This document shows positions 36,381-48,340 of a stretch of DNA of 64,000 bases, in pieces (positions within the stretch are counted from its first letter, which is position 1; each line of letters starts with the position of its first letter). Location: positions 23,145,066 to 23,209,065 of the forward strand of contig NC_092467.1 in NCBI RefSeq assembly GCF_047495875.1. The letters are read 5' to 3'. The stretch is from Pithys albifrons albifrons (Eukaryota > Chordata > Aves > Passeriformes > Thamnophilidae). Both the position numbers and the translations under genes were made by a program. The notes under the pieces are model-generated. The model did no database searches, was not told the origin of the DNA, and saw only the letters and a list, made by a program, of their open reading frames with translations.

Positions 36381-36743
36381 CACTGGGTGGGGGATGAGTG
36401 TGGTCTGAGTCAGGCAGGAGGGCACAGGCAGCCTGCCCAGCCTGTGGCTCCCACCCAGCCCAGCTCTCCCCAAGGGGCAGGTGGCTCTTGCGGTGCTGCT
36501 CCAGCACCCAGGCTGGCACCCACTGGCCCCATCCCAACTGTGTTACCCTGCCTGGGGCAACAGGCTGGCAGGGTGTAGAGCCCCCTTCTGATCCCCATTC
36601 CAGCACACCTGGTGTGCCCCAGTCCCAGACACCTCCAAGGGCCACAGGGGTGCCCAGCTATGTCCCAGGCCGGAGCAGGGGGATGGAGTGAAGGTGGTCC
36701 CACACTGCCGGCCGGTGCAGCTCTGTGGGTGCTGCACAGGCTC

Positions 36744-36759
36744 ACGCGCGCACGCGCGC
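36744..36759. repeat. (ACGCGCGC)x2 alternating purine-pyrimidine tract
   Basis: ACGCGCGC occurs twice in tandem. It is a CpG-dense alternating tract of the kind that can adopt left-handed DNA, and it sits at the border of the island starting near 36790. Confidence 0.8.
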
Positions 36760-36789
36760 CCCTGTTCCCCTCCCACTCACTGCCTCAAT

Positions 36790-37110
36790 GTATTCCTGAC
36801 TTTATGGGCACATTTTTCTTGTCAAGCTGACAGGGTTGCTAAGTGGATTTCTCCCTGATATGCGGACGGATTATCACATTACTCCAATGTCCTACACAAA
36901 CATATTACTTTATATTCAATAGTCCTAATGAATATAAACTGCTTTTTCTTTTTTTTGGGTGGGGGGTAATCTATAGATTTTTAATGAGGGCACTATTAAC
37001 TCTCTCCTCTTTAAAACAGACTTAGGTGCAGCCTCTGAGTAGAAAATCAATGGTGTTATTGTAGGAATATTGTATATTGATATTGTAATAATAAGATGCA
37101 ATTGATTTAG
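36790..37110. promoter_or_regulatory. Candidate noncoding element
   Basis: It contains GGACGGATTATCACATTACTC, TCCTAATGAATATAAAC, TTTTTAATGAGGGC and ATTGATATTGTAATAATAAG. It is AT-rich and complex. A short T/G homopolymer run (36947-36967) interrupts it. Confidence 0.4.
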
Positions 37111-38089
37111 GGGTGTTGTGTGGTATGTGTGAAAGGGGTCAGCCTGGGGTTATCCTGACTCCTGTAAATGGAGTGATGGCTCTGCCCTGCCTCCCTGCTG
37201 CTCACCTTGCTGTGCTTCTTCCAAGCATCATCCCATGTCCCAGGACGGCTGGGCCTGAGTTTGCCTTGAGGTGCCGGGTCCTGGCTGCCTCTGGGACCCT
37301 CCTTTAGCCCAGCTGCCAGTGCACTGTGGGGTAGTATGACACCCCAGCTTCCCCTTGCCCTGACTGGCTTAGCCCACCAGGTTTTAACCCTCTGCAACAT
37401 TGCACTGCTTTGAAATCCATGTCCCAGCCCTCTCCACTTCTTGTCAAGCTCTTGCTGCAGTGACAGCCAAGTGGCATGTCCATGGGGCAGCAGGACGCTC
37501 TCTTAGTTTGGGCTAAAGTTTGCTGCCACTCAGCATCATTGGCTGCCCTTGTCCTTGGAGGGGGCAGACATTCCCATAAAATTCCTCTGCTGTGCTGCTG
37601 GGCTGCCTGCCTGGCGAGTGTGCTCCCTCCAGCCATTTAACAGCAGCACTGGTGTGACTCCAGGATGAGCTCAAGAATTTCACCAGCAAGAGTCTGTGCT
37701 TCGGGACTGACCTGCCAGGAGCAGTGATGCTCACTCCAGGAAAGCATCATCTCCACACCCATCCCAGGCACTTGGGAGAAGAGTAGGGGCTGCCACACCA
37801 TGCACAATGCCCTGCTGGCATTTCTCCCACCTCTCCCACCTCCTCATGGGACAAAACCACCCTGACATCTCCACTATGGAGGCTCAGAGGGTCAAGTGTT
37901 GCTGCAACCACTGTGTGCTGGGCCGAGACACTCATGGTGCCTGAAGTGAGCTTTCCCATCCCGGGAGCTGCCCCAGCAGGCTGCGGGTGGTTGGGGGACT
38001 GCAGTGCCCCCCCAGATACGCTCATTTGGAGGCAGCCCTGCCGCACCTGTGCTGTGGCCGGGAAGACAGATCACCCCCGGCCTGAGCTG

Positions 38090-38260
38090 AACAGGTCCAT
38101 ATTTAAACTGTCCCCATGCTTTATGGGCTGTACAAGAACTGATGCTCAGGCGTCGAGGGGCCATTTGTCAATGTTCTAATGGCAGATTACTGTTAATGAA
38201 TAATATCACTGCTGCCTTTGTATAATAGATCCCTGCAAAGCGGAAACAGGGCTGCCAGGC
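38090..38260. promoter_or_regulatory. Candidate noncoding element
   Basis: CCATATTTAAACTGTCC is followed by TTTGTCAATGTTCTAATGGC, TTACTGTTAATGAATAATATC and TTTGTATAATAG. It is AT-rich and non-repetitive within GC-rich flanks. Confidence 0.4.
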
Positions 38261-38674
38261 CACCACCACCCTTCACCTCCCTGCTGCTGACCCCAGGTGA
38301 CAGCAGGTGGCCTTGTGACTAGTGGGAGCCTTAGAGACTACCACAGCCCAGCACTGCTGGCAGTGTCCCCAGCCATCGCGAAGGGGAGTGCTAGGTGCTG
38401 TGTTCCACAGTGGGCTGCGCTGCTCCCCATTAATGAGAATGCTCCCAGGAGGGGACAGCTGTCAGGGGCAAGAAGTGACAGTGTTTTCCCAGCACAAGGA
38501 GCTGGGCTCTTGCAGCTCCTCACCCTGTCTATACTGGAACCAGGAAGGAGTTGTGTGCCATCTAAATCCATCTGCACCAGGATGCCAGCCATAGTGGCAA
38601 CAAGTACGTGTCAGAGCCCAGAGCTCCCATCTCACAGGGATCCACAGGGACACGGGATGGTCCTGCCGAGCTGC

Positions 38675-38875
38675 TCCCATATTAATGGCCTCATAATTCT
38701 GTGTAGGGCGAGGGGCTCTGTGTGTCCTGCACAGCCGGCAGGTATATTAGGTGAAGCTGACATCGACGTGCAGAATATTAAGAATAACTTAGCTCATTAT
38801 CTGCAATTACGTTACTGCCACACACCTCATTTCTTCATGAAGAAAAGAAAATTAGTTTTATATTGACTTCATCCC
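38675..38875. promoter_or_regulatory. Candidate noncoding element
   Basis: CATATTAATGGCCTCATAATTC is followed by AATATTAAGAATAACTTAGC and CTGCAATTACGTTACTGCC. Complex AT-rich sequence with GC-rich borders. Confidence 0.4.
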
Positions 38876-39684
38876 AGTGCCTCCCTGCCTGCCCCACCGC
38901 AGAGCACCTGCATGGGCTTTGAAAAGGGGTTGGACACAATTCATACTCATCCTCCCTCAACCTGTTGTGGTCCATGTCCTGGGGCCTTTCCCACTCCCTG
39001 TATACCAGGGTCAACAAGACCTCCAAATCCAGTTCATCCCAGCAGGGACACAGGAGCAGAGAGTGCCGGTCTCTTGATAGTTCCCAGGTCTGTATGGAGG
39101 TGGCAAGTGCAGCAAAAGGGTGGTCAAACTGCTGCCTTGGGCACCTGCTTTCTCCCACCCCTGATGGCCACTGTCACCCTGTGGGAGATGGGATGCTTCC
39201 TCCTGTCCTCCACACTGAGGACCATTCTTCCCATCATGCACCCATCACACTGGCCCCCTCCCAGGGCAGAGGTGGGTGGTTGGGGACTCTGCACTGCAAG
39301 ACACCTGGCTGCTGAGACACCCTCCAGCCCCACTGGCTGTTGGATGGCCTGTCATAGACAATACTGTGTGTAAGAACCCTGAGATCTTGTTGGAGGGAAT
39401 GGGCAGCAGGAGCTGAGCTCTCTTGCAACATTCCCAACAGCTCCTGGAGCCTACAAGCCTGAAGGGCATCGATGTTGCTGAGGCCACAGGTGGCACAGGG
39501 TGCTCAAAGCAGTCAGTTTGTCTTTCAGCTCCTGTGACTATCTCTGCACATCCAGCACCCTTGCAGCCTGGCTGGCAGGCAGCTGAGCAAACAACACAAG
39601 CATCACCATCGCCCCGCTCCCGGCTGTGGCCATGGCTGCTCACCAGCCGGGAGAGAAGGGGAGCAGCATGCACAGCAATACAGG

Positions 39685-40140
39685 GAAAAAAGCCAATTTC
39701 ATCTTTATTAGAAGGAGATTTCTCTTCTAGTAATAAGCACACTTCAAATAATTAGCGTGTTTTACGTAATAATGAAATTATGGAAATGCAGGCCACTTAT
39801 TCAAACAAGTCACCATTACCATATTTTTAAATATTAGACTTAATTAGAGTTTATCACTTCAGAGAAGTATGAGGAGTGGAGATTTTTTTCCTTCACAAAA
39901 AAAATCCTCATAAAGTGTTTATTAAGAGCGGGTAAGAAGGGGATAATGATCTGTTTGGAAATTAAGGCAATCAAACATTTAATGCTTTGCACTCCTGTAG
40001 GCAAAAGCATTCAAATGAGTCAATTATACATCCATTATCCAGGCACGATTAAACAAGGCAGGATGGGGAATTTGTCCTACCCATCATGCGATTGTCGCGA
40101 GGACTTATGTCCACTTAAAGGCAGCTAATAAAACACTAAA
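39685..40140. promoter_or_regulatory. Candidate noncoding element, about 0.45 kb
   Basis: One of the densest islands. It has TAATTAG at 39749-39755 and 39841-39847, TTTTACGTAATAATG (CREB/bZIP type), ACTTATTCAAACAAGTCACC, and AGTCAATTATACATCC. There is no simple repeat or coding frame. Confidence 0.45.
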
Positions 40141-40254
40141 CTTGGGAAGAAGAGAGAGGACTGAGCCAAGGGAAGAAAAGGGAAGAGAGGCAGTTGGTCA
40201 GTGGGACAGCAAAGGGGCGAGGGTGGGAGGTGGGTAAGGATGGAGCCGTGTCTG

Positions 40255-40360
40255 CATCCCAGCTCTTCATAAATCAAAGTAATTAAGTTAACATGAAAAT
40301 CAACTTCACCATCCCGTTAAATTACAGTATTTGCATATTAGGACTCCAATGAAGTAGGTA
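40255..40360. promoter_or_regulatory. Candidate noncoding element with POU octamer
   Basis: AAAGTAATTAAGTTAAC is followed by CGTTAAATTACAGT and the octamer ATTTGCAT at 40329-40336. A G-rich spacer (40361-40425) separates it from the next island. Confidence 0.4.
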
Positions 40361-40439
40361 GCGGATGAGGGGGCTGGGAGGGAAGGAGGAAGTGGGGAGT
40401 CAGGGGAGAAGGATGGGGAGGATGGTGTACCAAAAAGGG

Positions 40440-40880
40440 AACCATTCATTACAGTGAATAACTAATTTCAGAATTTATAGCGCTGGATTTTCGTTCCTGT
40501 GCCATTTGTATTACAGAAGGAAATTAAGGGGCGGGCAGGAGGCTGGCTGGACATCTTTCTGCGTTATTGCTTGTCTGCCATTTGCAAATCATTATTAATT
40601 GTGGCCCATGTCGCTGGTGCAGCAGGGCAGGGTGCCTGGACAGCCAGAGCAGACACACATATCTCTTCATCAGGACCCCAGCCGCTAGCCCTGGAGAGCC
40701 AATTACCCCTCCCTGATTGGTATCAGATAAGGAGGGAATTTTTACAAATTAGGGAATAAATAGAATTTCCACACGTGGAGCAGGGAGGGCTTGAGAGGCA
40801 GTAATGAAAAACGATACATCACCATCAGCCAGACAACCCTATTCATACGCCGATGCATTACACTCACTACTCATAATCCT
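40440..40880. promoter_or_regulatory. Candidate noncoding element cluster with second octamer
   Basis: ACTAATTTCAGAATTTATAG, ATTTGCAAAT at 40580-40589 followed by CATTATTAATTGTGG, then GAGCCAATTACCCC, TTACAAATTAGGG and CGATGCATTACACTC. Several short complex blocks lie close together. Confidence 0.4.
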
Positions 40881-40948
40881 ACCGAGTGACAGACAACCGC
40901 TGAGCCACTTGAGCCAGAGGGGAGTGCATCCCGATGGCCAGCCTGGTC

Positions 40949-41006
40949 TGGCTCATGGTCTCCAGCCACCAGCATCCTTGTGGCTCATGGTCTCCAGCCA
41001 CCAGCA
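40949..41006. repeat. Tandem duplication, 32-bp period
   Basis: A 26-bp unit beginning TGGCTCATGGTCTCCAGC occurs at 40949-40974 and exactly again at 40981-41006. Confidence 0.9.
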
Positions 41007-41919
41007 CCCATGGAGGTTCCCACTCCCCCAGCCCTGTGGCACAGCCTCTGCCATGACCTTGTTGGCTGCACACAGCCTGCATGGCATTGCGGGGCTGTGC
41101 AGGTGGCAGGGACAGACCTCCTGGCAGGGTTGATGCTGCACAGGTGCCATCCCTGCTCCTGCCCACGGGAGGAGCCCAGTGGGACAAGCCTCCAAACTCA
41201 GGCCCAAGTTTGGCCATTAAAGTCACATAGCTGCATCCAAGCCTCCCACCTGACTCCCACATACTTATGGGTAAAGCAAATCTTCCCCAAAATACCCTGT
41301 CAAAATGGTGTCCTGAAGAAGGTTGCCCTCTCCCTTGGTGGATCATGGCATTATCCTGCTATTACAAGACCCCTACCTAACTTCCAACCTGTATTTGCCT
41401 TTTTGGGCTATTCAGACCCCAAATCACCCCCTGCAGCTCTCAGCTGTGTTGCTCAGCCAGCCCTGGGTACCCAACACCAGCAAAATCCCTGTGTCACCTT
41501 GTGAGCAGTGCTGGACTTGAAAACAGCAGAGGCACCACTGGCTCCAACCAGCCAAAGGAGTAAAGCATATGCTCCTGCACAGCTCTGCACCATTGGGAAG
41601 GGGCTCAAGCTGTGATGCCTCCATTCCCCTTAAGCCTGCCACTGAGGCAGCCCCAGTGCCAGCCTTCTCACAGGGTAGACTGCAGAGCCTCCAGCTGACT
41701 GTCTCCCAATCCACTTCCAGGCCCTGGCAGCTCCCTGCAGCAGCACAGTCCTCTTCCTGGGCTGTGAAGGTGCTGCATGGCCCTGGGGACACAGTGGACA
41801 CCCAGCTAATGGGGCATGTGGCCAGCCTCAGAAAGAGCAAATCCTGAAGTATGGGGACAAGGCTGACATTCATGAGCCCAGTTTGTTCCATACTCCCCAA
41901 TACCAGAGCCACGCGCCTC

Positions 41920-42140
41920 CGTGCTTCTAATTAGCTCTCCCTTATGACAAGCACGTCACTAAACAAAATGCTCAGCAGATCAATCTCGCCTGTAAGTCAC
42001 GCAGCCTTTAATTTATTCAGCATACAATGTCGCTCCACCGCTGCCTTCCTGTAATTTATACCATACACTGTCGTGTATTATTTAACTCATCTGAGTGTTT
42101 TACAGTTCCCCTCAAAGTCGCCATGCAAAATAAAGTCACG
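41920..42140. promoter_or_regulatory. Candidate noncoding element
   Basis: GCTTCTAATTAGCTC is followed by AGCACGTCACTAAAC, GATCAATCTCGCC, CTTTAATTTATTCAGC and GTCGTGTATTATTTAAC. CpGs are frequent for such AT-rich sequence. The borders with GC-rich flanks are sharp. Confidence 0.45.
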
Positions 42141-42559
42141 GCAGGGCACTGGCGAGGTACAGAGAGGATGCAAACTGCCCTCTTGCTGGTATGGGACTCC
42201 CGGCCTTGTCCAGGGACAAGGCAATGGTGACAAGTTCCTGACGCAGTGGTGCCTCAGGACCGTCCTTGTGGGTAGGAATGGGAACAGACGGTGAATCCTC
42301 ACAGAAACGCAGTACACCACAGGCTCCAATGCTGGTGCTTCCTTAGAGGAGGAAAGGATGGTAGGAGGTGGGGAGAGGGCAGCAGGACTCCTACCAGGCC
42401 CTGAGAGCAGGAGGTCCTACCCTAAAACTGGGGCTAGACTGGACTTAGAGCTGGCTGGGAGATGGTGCGGTCACTCTGAGCAGCTCATTGAGAGCTTGTC
42501 TTTGGCCGTGCAGCTGGATAGAAACAGTGATGTAGAGCTGGATATCCTCCGCAGGGAAG

Positions 42560-42685
42560 GTTAAAACCTTGTTCAGCGTAAAGTTGCCATATCTAAGTAC
42601 TTATGATCATGATATTTATGGCTAGTTTATTCCAGGCTGTTAAAGGCAGCAGTAGTTATCCACAGATAAAGCAAATTTGGCTCCC
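42560..42685. promoter_or_regulatory. Candidate noncoding element (short)
   Basis: CAGCGTAAAGTTGCCATATC, TTATGATCATGATATTTATG (containing the palindrome ATGATCAT) and CCACAGATAAAGCAAA lie in about 125 bp. Confidence 0.35.
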
Positions 42686-43009
42686 CTGACACCTTTTCTC
42701 CCTGCAGTGAAGGCATGCCTAGCCGGAGCCGGGTGTTCATGGTGTTGTAACTCATCCAACGGTTCCTGCCAGAGCCAGAACTGGGGCCAGGCATGCAGAT
42801 GCTCAGCATGGCAGGGGTGGTGGCTCTGTTTCTGCTGTGTAGGAGCTGTGGGGACAGATGTGGGACATGCTGTCCCCCTGCCCCTGACTGATGACGTTGG
42901 AGGCCAGGAGGTCCCCAGGCTGCAAAGAGCAATTCAGTTTGTCCCCTGACACCGCTGCTGGCTCTGCTCCACATCCAGTTCCTGACACACAGTCCCATCA
43001 CTGGGATTG

Positions 43010-43580
43010 GGACCCTAATTAGGGAGAAAGTTCAAGGGAGAAATGAGAGAGTTTATAAAGCTGAGTTTCTCCTGCCTGAGTGACATGAGATGTCAGAGAA
43101 AGGAAATAAAAGGCAAGAATGCAATTCCAGCGCTGCTGAGAGTGTGTCATGAGTCCTAATGGAAAGTTCTCCTGCTCTTTAAAGCTTGGCCAGATGGCCT
43201 AGTTATTGCTTTAAAAGGACCCAGAATCAAACTGCGACGCCACACTCGAAGCCTTCAAATAAAGCGAGCTGTGTTTCTGCAAGTCCGGTGAGGCAGAGGC
43301 AGGCGATTACACAGAGAAGGGCAGATCTCTCTGTCTTGGAGGGAGACCTACCTATTTTTAAACATTAGCTCCAAATCAGCAGCTCACCTCTTTGTCTAAC
43401 CCAAACCCTCTTTCGCCTTCTGGAGGCAAGATCAAACACGAGCCCTGCTGCCATTGTTTCTCTCCCAGCGAGATGGATGTGGGACTGTAATCTTCCCACA
43501 AAGCCACATGCTTCAAAGGTATCAAAAGTGCTTATTAAAAGTCCTAGGAAACTAATTTAATAACATCCCAAAGGGATGGA
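43010..43580. promoter_or_regulatory. Candidate noncoding element cluster
   Basis: CCCTAATTAGGG (a 12-bp palindrome at 43013-43024) is followed by CTAGTTATTGCTTTAAAAGG, CTTCAAATAAAGCGAGC and GCGATTACACAGAG, then a weaker stretch to 43580. Complex and non-coding. Confidence 0.35.
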
Positions 43581-44344
43581 AAAATCAGTACTGGCAGCTC
43601 AAAATATAACCTGACGAGGGAGACGGGTCGCTGTTCAACATGACTTTGTCTGCAGGCAGCCACACACAGGGCCAGGGCACTTTGGCATGTAGACCTGCTA
43701 CCCTTCTGTGGTGTGATGGCCCTAGTGCTGCCTGCTCTCCTGCCAGGGGCACAGCCAGGTGAAGAGCGTGGGGGACACTGTGGGACTGTGTGAGACTGCG
43801 TCCTCACCAAGGGCTTTGCTGGGCCAGAGGCATCTCTGCATGGTGGGGCAAGAGTCCATCCATCTGCCCCAGCTCTGTGACTTGGCTCCCCTTCTTGAGC
43901 CAGAGAGACCTGCACCATCCTAGAGGTAGGAGTTCAGGCTTGTCTCTGGAGCATATGGCTTTTCTGGCTATCTCAGCAGCTGCTGGAGTGGCAGCTGTGT
44001 GCCAGGCTTGTCTAGTCAGGCTGAAGAGAGCCACATGCAAGGTGAACACATTCTGGTCCATACATGGCACAGACAAGGATGTCAGCGAGACCTGCAAGGC
44101 CACGTCAGAGACCTGTGTGCTGTGAGACAGACCTGCACACCTCTGCAGGGGTGGGCTGGCCCACGTGCCTTCCCACTAGTGCATACGTGCAGCAGGCACG
44201 TGCTCACAGCCACAGCAGGATGAGGGCTGTGCTCCCCTGTATCCCCCTGAGCCAGTCTCTGCTCCCAGACTGCGTTCAGCAATTTGCAGGACCCTGGGGC
44301 TGTGTCCCATCTGAATGGTGCAGGCTCCTGTGGAAAGGGGCAGG

Positions 44345-44640
44345 GAATGGAAATTAACGCTCCAGCCTCTGTCTCATCCTGCCCATTAGCAAGGCTGTTT
44401 TACTCCGGATCATTAAATATGTATATCTTATTACACGCCTTGTTACAGTATTGAGCTCTATTGACTGATAATAAATTCCAAGCATCATCCTGGTCATAAA
44501 TTTATCTGGAGATGATGAAGACTCAATAATCTAGTCATGCAGATAATATGATAGGGCCTTAAAAAAGATCATTACATTATATGCCAAAATTAAAAGTGAA
44601 ATACACTTTATTAACATTGTTTCCACACTCAGGGCCATTA
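44345..44640. promoter_or_regulatory. Candidate noncoding element, about 0.3 kb
   Basis: GGAAATTAACGC, GGATCATTAAATATG, TATTGACTGATAATAAATTC, GTCATAAATTTATC and AAGATCATTACATTATATGC. Dense AT-rich complex sequence. Confidence 0.45.
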
Positions 44641-45479
44641 CTTGTTATATCCCCTCTTGCCCTCCCACCCACCTGCACACCATCCTGTGGTGAGCCAGGA
44701 AAGGTGAGATGAGGCAGAGCTGCTACAGTGCTACCCTGGCAGGAGCTTGGCAGAGAGGTACAGGGGGGTGGCAGGTGGCACAGACAACTTGACCTCAAAG
44801 ATGCTGGGCCGAGCTCTGCCCATTGGGCAGTGGCTTCTGAGCATCTCCAGGTGTCTCAACAAACCCCTGCCTGCAGATAGCCCTCAGCAGGCTCTGGATG
44901 TAGTCATTGGGACAAAGGACAGCCTTGTCTCCCATCCCCATATGGAAAAAGCAACTTCCTGCCATTTCAGGTCTTCTGAGAAAGCTGTCCACCCACTGGG
45001 GTTAACCCAACAGCTCCCACCTGACAGCACCTCTCCCACAGGTTCAGCCAAGCTGCAGACCCAAGACAGGGGGCCCCACTCATATCTGGCCACAATGCAG
45101 TATGGCACAGCCATGCAAGGATGGGGATGTGGCTGTAGTGGGTGACCACTCTGAGAGAGGAGGGTGCTTGGCAGGCTCCCAGCCAGTCTCACTGAAGTGT
45201 CCCTCAGCACAACGGTAAGGGCAAGGCAGCTCCTGACCACCTACCCTGGGGACTGGGGTTTGGCCACCTTCTCCTGCTGGCTCTCCAAAGCCATTCCTCT
45301 CCTTTAATAAGAAGGTCACAGACTTTTAAACTCTTTTGATGGGGGCAGGTGAATTGCACCCCTATTGCCTGGTAGGGTGGCCTGGTTACAGTCCAGCCTG
45401 CAGATCAACTGCACGTGCCAAGTTTAAAGCATCTCCACCATGGCCCCCCTTCCTTCTGCCACCCTCCTCTCCAGATACA

Positions 45480-45830
45480 CAAGGTGACAAGCGCTGGGGG
45501 GCCCATGGATCAATGCTGCGACACAGATCGGCTGCCGGGAAAAACCAATCGCAGATCAGATGGAAACTGACTTCTTCTTGTATCTGCCGGGCTCTCAAAG
45601 GGATAGATTGGCTGGAGAAATCCGATGGTGAGAAGAGACAAAGGGGGAGGTGATGGGGAGAGGAGGAAAGGGCTGATAATGCTCCTGCTGCGGCTCTAAT
45701 CTGTGACAGCCCTAGGATTTGCTGAAAACCATTATCACACTGCTCTCCCTTCTCTTGTCCCTGATAAAGCCCCAGCTAATCTGTTTGTTGCAGGTATTGA
45801 ACAATGTATTTAGTTAAACAAGAGGTGTGT
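45480..45830. promoter_or_regulatory. Candidate noncoding element (less certain)
   Basis: AACCAATCGCAGATCAGATGG, GGATAGATTGGCTGG and AACCATTATCACACTG are linked by purine-rich sequence. It contains more CpGs than its flanks. The two blocks (45520-45630, 45690-45830) may be separate. Confidence 0.3.
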
Positions 45831-46354
45831 GTGTCCGAGCACATTTTGTTGCCATGCACCTTTGGCTTCACTGGGCGGCAACTGGGTAGAAGGAAGGGCA
45901 GGGATGATTTTGGGTGCAGACTTTCTGCGCACTCTGTGCCATGCTGTAGGCTGAGGTGCCATGCCTGGCACAAGGAAACATCTCTGCTGACCGCACTTGG
46001 TGAGTTTTGGGAAGCTTTTCTCTAGGCACAGTGTTCCCATCTTCCTAATGTAATCATGTAGGGCAATGAGTAAAGCCCTGGTGATGCTGCAGTGCCTTGA
46101 CACAACCCAGCTGGAGTATCACCACAGCCCAGCGCATACCCAGCCACGTTGCCACGGAGCAAAGCAGCTGTGATGGAGAGACACAAGGAGTTTATGCCCT
46201 AGGAACAGTTCCTGGGTCCCTCATCTGCTGGAGTCTGACTCACTACTGCCTGCCTGTCCCAGTGCTGACCTCCTGCCTCCCCTTGTGAGAGGTGCTTTCT
46301 CCGGGGAGAAGAGATAATTCAGTGGCTGTGAAAGCCCAGACCCAGGGTTCCTGC

Positions 46355-46540
46355 AGCCGCCTGTTACAAACAGTTCTAGTGGAACATTAATTATAGTAAT
46401 TTAGCCGTGGAACACTAACTGCAGCCACTGCAATAGCATTCAGTACATTAGTGGCTATAACCCACTCCTTAAAAAAGACATTTGGCTACTGACAGCTGAT
46501 AAAATGAATTGTGAAGCATAACCAAAGGGAAAAAAAATAA
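46355..46540. promoter_or_regulatory. Candidate noncoding element with internal repeat
   Basis: GTGGAACATTAATT (46379) and GTGGAACACTAACT (46407) form an imperfect direct repeat 28 bp apart, with TATAGTAATTTAGCC between them. Further on come CAGTACATTAGTGGC and CAGCTGATAAAATG. Confidence 0.4.
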
Positions 46541-46739
46541 TCAGAAGTGTGCTGGGAGCAAGACGTGGGGCAGGAGGGTGGGGTGCAGCACCTCACAGGG
46601 TGCCGGGGGCCACAAGGGGTATAGGTGGAGGGGCAGAAGGTGTTGGGGAGTTGCAACAGGCACCCTCCTGCCCATCACATGGGCCACGGGCCATCAAGCT
46701 CCCTGTGCCCCAGGCAGGGCTCAGTGAGGTGGGGGGTGC

Positions 46740-46925
46740 AGGGCTGCGGATCGGCAGTATGTCAAACAGAAGGACATTTCCTTCTATCTCCCAGCCGCCG
46801 CCGCAGGGCACAATCCACCTACATTCAATCTCTACTCCACTACACAGGTTTCCTTTCCAGCCTCGGATTACTTTTTATCATCAAATTACTGTAGTGATAA
46901 GATGAAGTAGATGTAATAGCGAGAG
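46740..46925. promoter_or_regulatory. Candidate noncoding element
   Basis: GGATCGGCAGTATGTC, CCGCCGCCGCAGGGC, CTCGGATTACTTTTTATC and CATCAAATTACTGTAGTG. A complex block between GC-rich flanks. Confidence 0.35.
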
Positions 46926-47369
46926 ACAGTCCGCCCTCCCCTCTCCCCCTCTTCAGCAGCATCTCTCCTCCCTCCACCCCCCCAACCTCCTGCCCTGAGC
47001 AGGCAAGGGGGTATGTCAGGATGTGAGGAGGGACCCTCTCAGCAGCTGGATTCAAGCCTGGAACCAAACCATGGCTGGCAGTGAGCACCTGATCGCAGGC
47101 AGACTGACCCTCCAACTTGCAGGGTGCGCTGTCGCCTCATCAGCAACTGGAGCTGAGCATCTGCTCCCCACTGCTCCATGGCAGCACCCTGGCTCTCTCA
47201 CAGCACCCAGTGCCCCAGTCCGGCACCAGAGGTGTGACAGCGCAGTGAGACAGTGGGGAACTCTGGTGCACGTGTGGCCAGGAAATGTAGGGCTGTGCTG
47301 TTACTGAGAAGTGCTGCAAGAAGCCTGAGAAGTGCTGCAAGGCCCTGCTGTGATGAATCCTCCCCTTCT

Positions 47370-47700
47370 CCTTGTTTACTCCAGTCTGTAACAAATGAGT
47401 CCCTGTCCATCAGGGATAGCTCATCCGGAGGAATGCTCTTTCAGACCTCTCCCTGTAATCCCTATTAATTTAAATAATGCTTGCCCACTCCTCTCAAATT
47501 ATTTATTATTTATCAGGTTTGTTTATTTGTAGCTAACAGGTAGCGCTCAGCATGCGTCCCTGGCACAGGGACAGGGGCCGTTCATCACACCAGCTCCCCC
47601 GCCATCCACCATCCGTCAATTACTCCTGCTTCCTTTAATTAGTAATGAGGACTAATATCTCTGCCTGGGATGGTGGCTGGAGCGGAACTTCCCTCCGGTG
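47370..47700. promoter_or_regulatory. Candidate noncoding element
   Basis: CCTATTAATTTAAATAATGC, CAAATTATTTATTATTTATC, GTAGCGCTCAGCATGCG, CCGTCAATTACTCC and CTTTAATTAGTAATGAGG. It has two homeobox-rich blocks with a GC-rich stretch between them (47545-47600). Confidence 0.4.
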
Positions 47701-47969
47701 GCATCCGAGCAGCACAGGGGAGGGAATGAAAAATAAATACCTGTGCCAGGGTGTAGCTGCTGCTCCTGAATGAGCAGAGGTGCTCACCAGCCCCACACAC
47801 GCTTTCCCAAGGAGGGTCTGGTCCCCTGCACACCAGAGACTCTTACCCAGTAGGGCAGGGGAGCCGATGCCAGCCAGGTCCTGATCCATGGGTGCCCTTT
47901 CCTGCACAGCAGGGCCATCCTGAACTACAGGGGATCCCCTGCCGAGTCCCAGCTGCTGAGCTCTGAACA

Positions 47970-48340
47970 GGTATCAGCAAGGGAAAGCCTAAATTAAATG
48001 CCCATTAGAGCCTCTGGCCTCAACTGACGGTCCTGGGGAGCTCTGTATCAGAACATGCCATCTAGAGGCAGCCTAATAGCAAAGGCAGCACATGATATAA
48101 ATGAAGCCCCTTTGATTTATTGACTGGGAGAAGTTTTTACACGATAGCCCATTAAGACGGACGGCTCTGTTTACAGCCAGGCCATCTAGCTATAGGGACC
48201 CTACACTGGATGGTGTGTTTTGCTATTGCTCTTCAGGCAGACATCTCATTAAGGGGAACAGCATATGGAGCTCTTTGGATCTATACTTCATGAGTCCTAA
48301 GGGAGGCTTTTACCATTTTTAATAAGCGGGCAAGGTTAGC
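47970..48340. promoter_or_regulatory. Candidate noncoding element
   Basis: CTAAATTAAATGCCCATTAG, CTTTGAT at 48110-48116 followed by TTATTGAC, GCCCATTAAGACGGACGG, GTCCTAAGGGAGG and TTTTTAATAAGCGGG. About 350 bp of non-repetitive sequence. Confidence 0.4.

Noticed and set aside
38297..38866. 189-codon frame on the + strand
   Set aside because: GC-rich intronic sequence, with open frames on the opposite strand as well. No domain, periodicity or splice context, and its right end is in an AT-rich island.
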